Shown here in pieces: positions 25,123 through 32,999 of a DNA stretch of 64,000 bases. A model generated the notes under the pieces. It was not told the origin of the DNA. It ran no database searches and saw nothing but the letters and a program-made list of their open reading frames with translations. Every line of letters starts with the position of its first letter. Position 1 is the first letter of the stretch. The translations under genes and the position numbers were made by a program. Source of the DNA: Eubacterium sp. AF22-9 (GTDB taxonomy: Bacteria; Bacillota; Clostridia; Lachnospirales; Lachnospiraceae); the NCBI GenBank assembly GCA_003458705.1, contig QRVH01000012.1, positions 1 through 64,000 of the forward strand. The letters run 5' to 3'.

Positions 25123-25353
25123 TTAATTTGCCGCAGTTCTTGTTACGGCTTTTACATTTCCTCTATCCCTCAAATCACGACCTTCATTCGCTTCCATAAA
25201 CATTTCCAGAATATCGGTTTTAATCAGGACTTTACGACCAACCTTTAATACCGGAAGTTTCTTCCATTCTACAAGCTGTCTTAAGGTGTTTCTGCCGATT
25301 CCCGTATAGTCGGCAGCTTCTTCGATGGATAATGCAATTTTTCTTTGCGTCAT
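25123..25353 (-). CDS. xis: Excisionase (element A)
   Basis: A 76-residue winged-HTH excisionase of the Tn916 Xis/MerR-like class: IALSIEEAADYTGIGRNTLRQLVEWKKLPVLKVGRKVLIKTDILEMF. It directs the integrase toward excision. On the minus strand TTGACA-17-TATACT and a Shine-Dalgarno GGGAGGTG precede it. The palindromic operator at 25,372-25,386 lies between promoter and start, so it is presumably repressed by the adjacent XRE protein. Confidence 0.88.
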   Translation of the reverse strand: MTQRKIALSIEEAADYTGIGRNTLRQLVEWKKLPVLKVGRKVLIKTDILEMFMEANEGRDLRDRGNVKAVTRTAAN

Positions 25354-25371
25354 ATAATCACCTCCCTGTAA

Positions 25372-25472
25372 ATTGCATTATGCAATTCTTGTGATGTAAG
25401 TATATCCCTTCCAAATCTTTTTGTCAAGCGTTACGAAATATTAAAAACAATTTTTATATTGCATATTGCAAT
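25372..25472. promoter_or_regulatory. Divergent promoters with paired repressor operators (element A)
   Basis: ATTGCAT-T-ATGCAAT at 25,372-25,386 and ATTGCA-TAT-TGCAAT at 25,458-25,472 are near-identical palindromes flanking the divergent xis and repressor promoters. The rightward promoter is TTGCAA (25,466-25,471)-17-TATAAT (25,489-25,494), with the operator covering its -35. The leftward is TTGACA-17-TATACT on the minus strand. The layout is a lysogeny-like switch and is conserved in element B. Confidence 0.8.
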
Positions 25473-25524
25473 TTTAGAGAAACAATGCTATAATTCATAC
25501 ATACCGAAAAAGGAGGCAGTCAGC

Positions 25525-26154
25525 ATGAAAGATAAAGAACTACGCAAGCTGATAGGCAGCAGAATAAAACAGCGCCGTCTGGAATTGAATCTGACACAGC
25601 CTTATGTCGCAGAAAAGATGGGAGTTACCGCTTCTACAATCCTGCGTTATGAGAATGGTTCGATTGACAATACGAAAAAAATGGTGCTGGAAGGTCTTTC
25701 GGAAGCACTCCATGTATCTGTGGAATGGCTCAAAGGGGAAACAGACGAATATGAAACCGACATTACGGATAAGAGAGAGTTACAGATTCGTGATGCGATG
25801 GGAGATATTCTGGAACAGTTACCGCTTGCCCTTACCAAAGAAGAAGATGCTTTTTCAAAAGATTTATTACTGCTGATGTTAAAACAATATGGTCTGTTTT
25901 TGGATTCCTTCCAGTTCGCCTGCAAAAACTTCAAGGGGAATGATGGTCAGACGGATATTGCCAAAACAATAGGGTTTGAATCGAATGAGGAATATAATGA
26001 GATTATGTTCTTAAGGGAAATCACTCCTACCATCAATGCTCTTAATGAGATGGCAGACGTTGTAAGGCTCTATTCCAAGAAACCAAAAACAGCAGAACAA
26101 AGGCTTGCAAATCTTTTATCAGAAGTCTTATACGAAGATTCCGAATCGGTATAG
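25525..26154 (+). CDS. XRE-family repressor (element A)
   Basis: A 209-residue regulator from the ATG at 25525 (GGAGG nearby). The HTH domain at residues 1-65 reads LIGSRIKQRRLELNLTQPYVAEKMGVTASTILRYENGSIDNTKKM. The C-terminal ~130 residues are helical and family-specific, without an S24 protease motif, so release of repression is not by LexA-type cleavage. Element B carries an orthologue of identical length. It is divergent from xis, upstream of int in the same direction, and most likely binds the paired ATTGCA palindromes. Confidence 0.85.
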   Translation: MKDKELRKLIGSRIKQRRLELNLTQPYVAEKMGVTASTILRYENGSIDNTKKMVLEGLSEALHVSVEWLKGETDEYETDITDKRELQIRDAMGDILEQLPLALTKEEDAFSKDLLLLMLKQYGLFLDSFQFACKNFKGNDGQTDIAKTIGFESNEEYNEIMFLREITPTINALNEMADVVRLYSKKPKTAEQRLANLLSEVLYEDSESV

Positions 26155-26240
26155 TAAGACAACCGGAGTTATGATATACTTACACGCACGAAGCATTTCA
26201 TCAGTTCCGATTGTCTAATATCGAAAGGAGACATACGATT

Positions 26241-27536
26241 ATGGCAAAAGGATCTGTAAGAAAAAAAGGAAAGAAATGGTACTACCGCTTCTATGTAGAG
26301 GACGCAAGCGGCAATCTTGTTCAGAAAGAATGCGTTGGAACAGAAAGCAAAAGTGAAACTGAAAAACTGCTCCGTCAGGCAATGGATGATTATGAGAAAA
26401 AGAAATTTGTTGCCAAAGCGGAAAATCTCACAGTCGGACAACTTCTGGATGTGTGGGCAGAGGAGGAATTAAAAACAGGTACGCTCAGCAATGGTACGGT
26501 GGAGAATTACCTCGGAACAATCCGAAATATTAAGAAACATCCGCTGGCAGAACGGAAATTAAAAAATGTAACCTCTGAGCATTTGCAATCCTTCTTTGAT
26601 TTGCTTTCCTTCGGGGGAGTTCATCCCGATGGAAAAGAGAAAAAGGGTTACAGCAAAGACTACATCCATTCTTTTTCCGCAGTCATGCAGCAATCATTCC
26701 GCTTTGCAGTATTTCCAAAACAGTATATTACGTTCAATCCTATGCAGTATATTAAACTGCGGTATCAGACGGACGAAGTTGATTTGTTTTCGGATGAGGA
26801 CATGGACGGAAATATCCAACCAATTTCACGAAAAGATTATGAAAGACTGCTTGCGTATCTTCAAAAAAAGAACCCAGCCGCAATACTTCCAATCCAGATA
26901 GCCTATTATGCCGGGCTTCGTATTGGAGAAGCCTGCGGTTTGGCGTGGCAGGACGTAAATCTGGAAGAACAATGCCTTACCATAAGACGCAGCATCCGAT
27001 ATGATGGCTCAAAGCGCAAATATATCATCGGACCAACCAAGCGGAAAAAAGTGAGGATTGTTGATTTTGGAGATACGCTGGTAGAGATTTTCCGTAATGC
27101 CCGGAAAGAGCAGTTAAAGAATCGAATGCAGTACGGAGAACTTTATCACACGAACTACTACAAAGAGGTCAAAGAGAAAAACAGAGTGTACTACGAGTAT
27201 TATTGCTTAGACAGAACAGAGGAAGTCCCGGCAGATTATAAAGAAATTTCTTTCGTCTGCTTAAGACCTGATGGCTGTCTGGAACTTCCGACTACTTTGG
27301 GAACGGTATGCAGAAAGGTAGCAAAAACATTAGAGGGATTTGAAGGCTTTCATTTCCACCAGTTACGTCACACCTATACAAGCAACCTTTTAGCAAATGG
27401 AGCTGCCCCAAAAGATGTGCAGGAATTGTTAGGACACTCAGATGTCAGTACCACAATGAACGTCTATGCTCACTCCACAAGAGATGCGAAACGAAAATCG
27501 GTTCGGCTTCTTGATAAAGTGGTAGGCAATGACTAA
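26241..27536 (+). CDS. int: Tyrosine integrase (element A)
   Basis: A 431-residue site-specific recombinase of the Tn916 Int type, starting at the ATG 26241 (AAAGGAG upstream). The N-terminal arm-binding domain is AKGSVRKKGKKWYYRFYVEDASGNLVQ, the SAM-like core-binding domain spans about 65-170, and the catalytic domain has Arg in GLRIGEACGL, HxLRH in HFHQLRHTYTSNLLANG, His in LLGHSDVS and Tyr in TTMNVYAHS. It would integrate and excise the element with Xis. It shares high identity with the integrase of element B at 49,906-51,201. Confidence 0.93.
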   Translation: MAKGSVRKKGKKWYYRFYVEDASGNLVQKECVGTESKSETEKLLRQAMDDYEKKKFVAKAENLTVGQLLDVWAEEELKTGTLSNGTVENYLGTIRNIKKHPLAERKLKNVTSEHLQSFFDLLSFGGVHPDGKEKKGYSKDYIHSFSAVMQQSFRFAVFPKQYITFNPMQYIKLRYQTDEVDLFSDEDMDGNIQPISRKDYERLLAYLQKKNPAAILPIQIAYYAGLRIGEACGLAWQDVNLEEQCLTIRRSIRYDGSKRKYIIGPTKRKKVRIVDFGDTLVEIFRNARKEQLKNRMQYGELYHTNYYKEVKEKNRVYYEYYCLDRTEEVPADYKEISFVCLRPDGCLELPTTLGTVCRKVAKTLEGFEGFHFHQLRHTYTSNLLANGAAPKDVQELLGHSDVSTTMNVYAHSTRDAKRKSVRLLDKVVGND

Positions 27537-27650
27537 AAAATTTCCCTTATTTCCCTTGTGATTATCTCATAAGGGCAAAAATAAGGGAAACTACATATCA
27601 TTTCACTAATGAACAGGCGGGAAAGCCTGTAAAATAGGGAAAGTTAGAGG
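27537..27650 (+). other. Integrase-side end of element A
   Basis: After the int stop come TTTCCCTT-type repeats, ATAAGGGCAAAAATAAGGGAAA and TAAAATAGGGAAAGTTAGA. The same sequence follows the integrase of element B (minus strand, down to about 49,792), and similarity stops just after GGGAAAGTTAGA in both. That divergence point marks the element end, near 27,650. Confidence 0.65.
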
Positions 27651-27709
27651 AATAATTATATAAATTCCAGTTTATCAAACTGAAAAACAGGTAATTAAGG
27701 AGATAGAAA

Positions 27710-28138
27710 TTGATAAGACAATACAATGAAGATGATATAGACGCAGTAATGCAGATATGGCTTGATACGAATATTCGTGCACATAATTTCATATCGTCTG
27801 GTTACTGGCGGATTAACTTTGACATGGTAAGAGAAATGCTTCCTCATGCAGAAATATACGTGCAAGAAGAGGACTGTGCAAGGCAGATAGATGGATTTAT
27901 TGGATTGAATGATGATTATATTGAGGGGATTTTTGTAAAAGAAACAATGCAGTCAAAAGGAATTGGAAAACAACTGTTAAATCATGCAAAGGAAGTTAAA
28001 TCCACATTAAAATTAAGGGTCTATCAGAGAAATGAGAAAGCAATAAAATTTTATCTACGGGAGAACTTTTGCATTTAATCCGGAAGTGTAGATGACAACA
28101 CAGGAGAAAAAGAATTTGTAATGATATGGAATAAATAA
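27710..28138 (+). pseudogene. GNAT acetyltransferase with premature stop
   Basis: A TTG-initiated frame after AAGGAGA reads MIRQYNEDDIDAVMQIWLDTNIRAHNFISSGYW, with the acetyl-CoA loop GIFVKETMQSKGIGKQLL and LRVYQRNEKAIKFYLRENF. An in-frame TAA at 28,076 stops it, but the next 20 codons to 28,138 (ending GEKEFVMIWNK) finish the family sequence in the same frame. One nonsense change thus trims the last strand. Some activity is possible but doubtful. Confidence 0.7.
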
Positions 28139-28160
28139 ATTCCGGTTATGGAAGATACGT

Positions 28161-28262
28161 ATGCGAAGAAGAGACAGAGAGGTAACAGAACATAGTGAAA
28201 TTATTGATTGCGATTATTATACTGCAAAGCACAGACCGTTGCCAGTGAATCCTATTGTGTAA
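28161..28262 (+). pseudogene. PPOX-family N-terminal remnant
   Basis: MRRRDREVTEHSEIIDCD... matches the first ~16 residues of a pyridoxamine-phosphate-oxidase-like protein and then loses homology, ending after 33 codons. This is an internal deletion remnant. Confidence 0.4.
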
Positions 28263-28397
28263 TAATGAATGCTTCAGCACTTAAAAATCATCAGATAATA
28301 GGAAACGGCACATGAAATGTCATGTTGGGATGGATAGGTTGGAAATCATAGGAGAAAATGAGCCTTGAGGGCAAGGCTCTAAGGGAGAGAGAAATCT

Positions 28398-28988
28398 ATG
28401 ATACGAGAAATTGAGAATAGAAGAAGTATAAGAAAATATAAGCCAGATGAGATCGAAAGAAAGTTAATTGAAGAGATCATATACAGTGCTTCCCTTGCAC
28501 CATCTGCTAAAAACAGGCAGCCTTGGAAATTTATTGTATATCAGGGGGAAGAAAAAGATAAACTGGTTGATGTCATGCGTCATGGTATAAATTCAGAAAA
28601 AGCGACTCATGAGCTTATGCCGGAATGGGCATTTGCCATACCGGATGCTGAGAATACAGTCAGAATCATGCAGGAGGTCCCATGCCTTATAGCAGTGCTT
28701 AATACCAATCAGCATACTCCATTTGCAAGCATTGAAAATGAAAAGCGAATTGTTGAAATATGTGATTCGCTGTCCATAGGTGCAGCGATTGAAAATATGA
28801 TTCTGACAGCAACAGGGTGTGGATTAGGTACTTTGTGGATTGCAAATACTTGTTTTGCCTATAATGAGCTGATGGATTTTATCGGAACAGACAGCCAGTT
28901 GACAGGAATTGTTGCGGTTGGCTTTGCCGACGAAGCTCCGGACAAAAGACCGAGGAAATCATTCGAAGAAATCGTTGAGTACAGATAG
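28398..28988 (+). CDS. Nitroreductase family protein
   Basis: A 196-residue FMN-dependent oxidoreductase: MIREIENRRSIRKYKPDEIE carries the FMN-phosphate-binding RRSIRKY, followed by ASLAPSAKNRQPWKFIVY, the SIGAAIENMILTATGCGLGTLWI core and a VAVGFADEAPDKRPRKSFEEIV tail. It uses NAD(P)H to reduce nitro groups, quinones or flavins; the physiological substrate is unknown. AGGGAGAGAG precedes the ATG. It sits between gene remnants and appears monocistronic. Confidence 0.88.
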   Translation: MIREIENRRSIRKYKPDEIERKLIEEIIYSASLAPSAKNRQPWKFIVYQGEEKDKLVDVMRHGINSEKATHELMPEWAFAIPDAENTVRIMQEVPCLIAVLNTNQHTPFASIENEKRIVEICDSLSIGAAIENMILTATGCGLGTLWIANTCFAYNELMDFIGTDSQLTGIVAVGFADEAPDKRPRKSFEEIVEYR

Positions 28989-29074
28989 GTAAATCGGAAT
29001 TTGTGGAGGAAAGCCCGATGAAAGAAAAGAGTTGTCAAACTCGTTGAGGAACGATTCACTATTGAGCAAGCGTA

Positions 29075-29200
29075 TCAAACCCGGATACAATTACTCTTGT
29101 TTTTCTGCCGGGATTGGCTGCGGATCATCGATCGTTTGATAAGCAGATTCCGTATTTTGAGAACAGGTATAATGTTATCATCTGGGATGCGCCAGCACAC
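29075..29200 (+). pseudogene. Alpha/beta hydrolase fragment
   Basis: An open stretch reading PDTITLVFLPGLAADHRSFD, then the ...YNVIIWDAPAH strand, is the oxyanion-hole and beta-4/5 region of an alpha/beta hydrolase. Both ends are missing, including the catalytic GxSxG motif. Confidence 0.5.
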
Positions 29201-29261
29201 ATTCTTTTTTGTCCGGAAGCGTTATACATTGCACATAGACGCACCTGAGGGAGGGACAGAA

Positions 29262-29618
29262 ATGGAAACTGAAAAAGTATATGCCATGCCATTTGCAAAA
29301 ATATATCCTATGCTGGTGGAAAAGGCAGCCCGCAAGGGGCGGACGCAGGCAGAAGTAGATGAAATTATTGGGTGGCTGACTGGTTACAGCGTTCCGCAAA
29401 TTGATGCTGCGGTGCAGAATGGAACGCTGTATGGAGATTTCTTTCGAGATGCTCCGCAGCTCAATCCGGACCGGGTGCTCATAAAGGGCAGCATCTGCAA
29501 CGTAAAGCTGGAGAGCATCGAAGAACCGCTGATGAAGGAGATCCGCTATTTGGACAAGCTGGTGGATGAGCTGGCTAAGGGCAAAGCGATGGAGAAGATC
29601 AAGCGGACAAACAAATGA
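29262..29618 (+). CDS. DUF2200 domain protein
   Basis: A 118-residue protein from ATG 29262: METEKVYAMPFAKIYPMLVEKAARKGRTQAEVDEIIGWLTGY, then QNGTLYGDFFRDAPQLNPDRVLIKGSICNVKLESIEEPLMKEIRYLDKLVDELAKGK. This matches the DUF2200 family, small cytosolic proteins of unknown function that are widespread in gut Firmicutes. Base composition is clearly richer in GC than the flanks, shared with the next gene, suggesting one transferred block. Confidence 0.85.
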   Translation: METEKVYAMPFAKIYPMLVEKAARKGRTQAEVDEIIGWLTGYSVPQIDAAVQNGTLYGDFFRDAPQLNPDRVLIKGSICNVKLESIEEPLMKEIRYLDKLVDELAKGKAMEKIKRTNK

Positions 29619-29695
29619 GGAAAAGCAGCCTATTACACACCGACAGAGAATGTGGTATAATCCTTGAAAAACACTGTATGGAAAGGACAAACACG

Positions 29696-30289
29696 ATGAA
29701 CGCTCTGGATATTATGAAACGCCCTGCCGCCTACGTCGGCGGCTATGAAAACACCCCCACGGAGGAACAGAACCGTGCAAAGCAACTGTGCTGGGAGTAC
29801 AACCGCACCGCTCCTAACGAACAGGAAAAGCGGCGCAGTATCCTGCAGACCCTGCTGGGCACCTGCTCTCCCATGACCGGCATTGAGCCAGATTTCCACT
29901 GTGACTATGGCTTCAATATCCATACCCACGGCTTGGCGGTCATCAATTATAACTGCGTCATTCTGGATACCTCTCCGGTAAACATCGGAGCAGGTGCCTT
30001 TATTGCCCCCGGTGTATGCCTTGCCTGCTCCGGTCATGCCATCGACCCGGAGCAGCGCAGCCACGGCATTGGCACCTCGGCACCCATTACGCTGGAGGAA
30101 AACGTCTGGATCGGTGCAAATTCCACCGTCTGCGGCGGCGTTACCATCGGGGCAGGCTCGGTTATCGGGGCGGGAAGCGTCGTCACTCATGACATTCCCG
30201 CCGGCGTCATCGCTGCGGGGGTGCCCTGCAAGGTGATCCGCCCCATTACCGAAAAAGATAAGTTCAAGCCGGAGGATATTCTGTTCTGA
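29696..30289 (+). CDS. Sugar O-acetyltransferase (maltose/galactoside acetyltransferase type)
   Basis: A 197-residue left-handed-beta-helix acetyltransferase. The N-terminal Mac domain (ENTPTEEQNRAKQLCWEYNRTAP) is followed by hexapeptide repeats: FHCDYGFNIHTHGLAVINYN, IGAGAFIAPGVCLACSGHAID (catalytic His), LEENVWIGANSTVCGGVTIGAGSVIGAGSVV. It transfers acetyl from acetyl-CoA to sugars. The start at 29696 is chosen because the upstream part of the frame lacks family sequence and a TATAAT (29,656-29,661) lies before it. Much higher GC and a different codon usage from its neighbours point to recent acquisition. Confidence 0.9.
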   Translation: MNALDIMKRPAAYVGGYENTPTEEQNRAKQLCWEYNRTAPNEQEKRRSILQTLLGTCSPMTGIEPDFHCDYGFNIHTHGLAVINYNCVILDTSPVNIGAGAFIAPGVCLACSGHAIDPEQRSHGIGTSAPITLEENVWIGANSTVCGGVTIGAGSVIGAGSVVTHDIPAGVIAAGVPCKVIRPITEKDKFKPEDILF

Positions 30290-30510
30290 GAAATTCAGAT
30301 TGGAAACGCTGGAAAAACATACGCACAAGCCCTCCGGGGACATTTTTGTTTTTCGCCATGCTTTTCTGTGGGGAGAAGGCATGGTATACTGAAACCGACA
30401 ACTCGGTATTTGCACAATTCTTGAACTCAACACAAACTGCCATCAGTGTTGTTCCGTTGCCCGTTCTTTGCTGGTAGAATAAAACCATCAAATGAAGGAG
30501 GCAACAAGCC

Positions 30511-30864
30511 ATGAATACAGATAAAATCTATGCAGAACAACTCGCAAACGAATATGCACTAAAGGACACCTCCAAGGTGATTGCTCTTCGCAAGCTGGAT
30601 GCAAAAGCCAAGCTTCCCGCAACTGTTTTTACTTACACATTTGGTATTATCACTGCGATGGTGGCTGGTGTTGGGATGTGCCTTTCCATGAAGGTTATCG
30701 GCAACGGTAGTGTTGCTATGTTTGTTTTCGGCGTGATTGTCGGCATTATCGGGCTGCTGGGTATGGGCGTTAATTACCCCATCTACAAAAAAATGCTGGC
30801 TCAGGGCAAGCAGAAATACGCTTTTGAAATCATGGAATTGGCAAAAGAAATCAGCGAGAAGTAA
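30511..30864 (+). CDS. Small membrane protein with two helices
   Basis: A 117-residue protein of unknown function: MNTDKIYAEQLANEYALKDTSKVIALRKLDAKAKLPA is soluble, followed by two hydrophobic helices (about 38-60 and 68-90) and a charged helical tail, QGKQKYAFEIMELAKEISEK. Similar proteins are frequent in gut Clostridia; some databases label them dihydropteridine reductase without evidence. GGAGG precedes the ATG. It is followed closely by a TetR regulator that may control it. Confidence 0.7.
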   Translation: MNTDKIYAEQLANEYALKDTSKVIALRKLDAKAKLPATVFTYTFGIITAMVAGVGMCLSMKVIGNGSVAMFVFGVIVGIIGLLGMGVNYPIYKKMLAQGKQKYAFEIMELAKEISEK

Positions 30865-30892
30865 ACAGCAACACGAAAGAAGGTGATAATGA

Positions 30893-31498
30893 TTGAATAA
30901 ATCAGAAAGCAGATATTATGCTACTGCAGCCAGAATGGACGAAGCCTTTCTGACACTTCTGGCAAAAAAGGATTTTGAGTATATTACAGTCAAAGAAATC
31001 TGTGAAGTAGCAGGGGTCAATCGTTCCACCTTCTATCTGCACTATGAAACGATGTCAGACTTGCTCTCGGAGAGTATCAGTCGTATAAATGAGCAATTTC
31101 TTGCTTACATGGAGAAAGATTCAGATGCCTTTTCTGCAAAGTTGCGGAATTGCCCGAGGGATGAATTATATCTAATTACGCCGGATTATTTAACACCTTA
31201 CCTCAGCTACATTAAAAACAACAAGAGACTGTTCCGCACAGCAACAGAAAATGCGGCGGTGTTGGGGATGGATAAAAGCTATGATAGGATGTTCCGTCAT
31301 GTGTTTACGCCGATTCTCGACCGCTACGGTGTACTACAGCAAGATCGACCTTATATCATGGCCTTTTATATTCGGGGACTGATGGCAATTATCTCAGAAT
31401 GGCTCAAGAACGACTGCACCGATTCCATTACGTATGTTACAGGTGTGATTCAGCAGTGTGTAAAAATGCCACAAAGCGAAACAATGAACGCTGTTTGA
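30893..31498 (+). CDS. TetR/AcrR-family regulator
   Basis: A 201-residue regulator with the HTH FEYITVKEICEVAGVNRSTFYLHYETMSDLLSES at residues 25-60 and a helical ligand or dimer domain with an RLFRTATENAAVLG segment. A TTG start at 30893 follows GAAGGTG. The HTH pattern with a C-terminal TetR_C_7-like domain is typical of regulators beside membrane or transport genes. The 2-helix protein just upstream is its most likely target. Confidence 0.85.
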   Translation: MNKSESRYYATAARMDEAFLTLLAKKDFEYITVKEICEVAGVNRSTFYLHYETMSDLLSESISRINEQFLAYMEKDSDAFSAKLRNCPRDELYLITPDYLTPYLSYIKNNKRLFRTATENAAVLGMDKSYDRMFRHVFTPILDRYGVLQQDRPYIMAFYIRGLMAIISEWLKNDCTDSITYVTGVIQQCVKMPQSETMNAV

Positions 31499-31604
31499 TA
31501 ACTTCCAGTTTGTAGATGCAAATACATAGTAATTATGGTGTAGGGGACAAGGAATTGTTCCCTGCAAATCGGAATTTAATTTATACATTTGGAGGTGGTA
31601 AACA

Positions 31605-31802
31605 ATGAGAAAATGTGCTAAATGCGGAAAAGTTATGATGTCAGATTTAAGACTTAAAGTAAATGGTGGGGGCTATGGGATTGTTGTTCATGTAGATGAA
31701 AAACAAAAGGCAAAAATTATAGATGATGTAAAAGTTGCGGTCTGTCCAGAGTGTGGTAATATAGAAATGTATTTAGAGGATTTAACTAATTTGAAAGATT
31801 AA
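31605..31802 (+). CDS. Zinc-ribbon protein
   Basis: A 65-residue protein with CAKCGK at residues 4-9 and CPECGN at 46-51, a two-knuckle zinc ribbon. A beta-rich centre (LKVNGGGYGIVVHVDE) and an acidic tail complete it. GGAGG lies before the ATG. A nucleic-acid-binding role is suggested by the family type only. Confidence 0.75.
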   Translation: MRKCAKCGKVMMSDLRLKVNGGGYGIVVHVDEKQKAKIIDDVKVAVCPECGNIEMYLEDLTNLKD

Positions 31803-31848
31803 GCGATAACTTCCAGATGATAAAGCAGAAGTATAGGGTTTGATTCAT

Positions 31849-32190
31849 ATGATTTCAGAAAAAAAACAGAGAATTGCTGCTATTATGGTTTTAAGTTCCA
31901 TCATGCTGATTTTACTTTTGTCGATAAATTTCCGAATCTGGAGTGGATATTATGCAGAAGGGGATTTGGAAAGTATAGTCATACAGCAGATGGAATGCTT
32001 GGAAAAGTCAAATAGTGAAAACGATATAAGCGAAAGTATATGTTTGCATTTCTATGAGTGTATATGTTTCGGTGGAATAGAAATAATGGTGATCTGGGTA
32101 TATGATGGCTTTAAAGACCTCGGACAAGGTGAGTTTTCTTTCAGACCGGGAGTTACCCTTTGCAGTCTATCGGTTCGGATGGATGATTAA
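31849..32190 (+). CDS. Hypothetical membrane-anchored protein
   Basis: A ~113-residue protein with one N-terminal helix (IAAIMVLSSIMLILLLSI) and an acidic extracytoplasmic part with three Cys residues. The last ~15 residues look out of register (FRPGVTLCSLSVRMDD). Reading the other frame gives a more natural end, so a frameshift near 32,145 is possible. Not recognised. It lies just before the second ABC transporter. Confidence 0.4.
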   Translation: MISEKKQRIAAIMVLSSIMLILLLSINFRIWSGYYAEGDLESIVIQQMECLEKSNSENDISESICLHFYECICFGGIEIMVIWVYDGFKDLGQGEFSFRPGVTLCSLSVRMDD

Positions 32191-32237
32191 ATACTTCTGA
32201 TAATCAAATTTAAAATTTATTATCAGGAGGAACTTCG

Positions 32238-32999
32238 ATGTATGTATTAAATGCAAATCATATTTCAAAAAGTTATAAAACTGCAGGAGAAACTATGCGG
32301 ATTTTGCAGAATGTGAATCTGCAAGTTATGAAAGGAGAAATGGTTGCTATTATGGGACCATCCGGCAGTGGAAAGACTACTCTGCTCCATGTGCTGACCG
32401 GGGTTGACACACCGGACGATGGAGAAATCGTAATAGGAGGAGAAACGTTTTCACAGCTTACGGAAGAAGAGAAGGCATTTTTTCGCAGAAAGCATATGGG
32501 AATGATTTTTCAGGATTTCCAGCTTTTGGAGAGTTTGACGGTAAAAGAAAATATATTGTTACCACTCATTCTTGAACGAAAAGAAGCAGACATCCAGCAA
32601 GAGCGTTTTTCAAGAATAGCGTATGTGCTCGGCATTGAAAAATTAGCTGACAAAGGAATTACGGAAATATCGGGAGGTCAGAAACAGAGAGTTGCGATTG
32701 GCAGGGCGCTGATCAATGAACCGGATATTATTTTTGGAGATGAGCCAACAGGAAGCCTTGACCGAAAGACCACCGGGGATGTGATGCGATGTATGAAACA
32801 GATGAATCAACGGTCTGGCATCAGCTTTCTGCTTGTAACACATGATGCTTATACGGCATCCTTTTGTGACCGGGTACTTTTTCTACAGGATGGGAATCTG
32901 GCAAAAGAAGTAAAGAAAGAGAACACTGCTGATAATTTCAGAGAAGATATATGGAAAACGCTGTGCGGTTTGGGAGGTGGAAAAGATGACCTTTTTTGA
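32238..32999 (+). CDS. ABC transporter ATPase (MacB/BceA class)
   Basis: A 253-residue ATPase: Walker A GPSGSGKTT near 40, Q-loop MIFQDFQLLESLTVKENI, signature ISGGQKQRVAIGRA, Walker B IIFGDEPTGSLD and switch FLLVTHDAY. The C-terminal extension ENTADNFREDIWKTLCGLGGGKDDLF is typical of BceA-like proteins. AGGAGG precedes the ATG. It overlaps the permease gene. No kinase or regulator pair adjoins it, so it may be served by one of the other two systems or by the TetR regulator upstream. Confidence 0.9.
   Translation: MYVLNANHISKSYKTAGETMRILQNVNLQVMKGEMVAIMGPSGSGKTTLLHVLTGVDTPDDGEIVIGGETFSQLTEEEKAFFRRKHMGMIFQDFQLLESLTVKENILLPLILERKEADIQQERFSRIAYVLGIEKLADKGITEISGGQKQRVAIGRALINEPDIIFGDEPTGSLDRKTTGDVMRCMKQMNQRSGISFLLVTHDAYTASFCDRVLFLQDGNLAKEVKKENTADNFREDIWKTLCGLGGGKDDLF

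Noticed and set aside
29633..30433. 266-codon minus-strand frame
   Set aside because: Antisense of the GC-rich acetyltransferase gene; GC-rich codons keep the opposite strand open.
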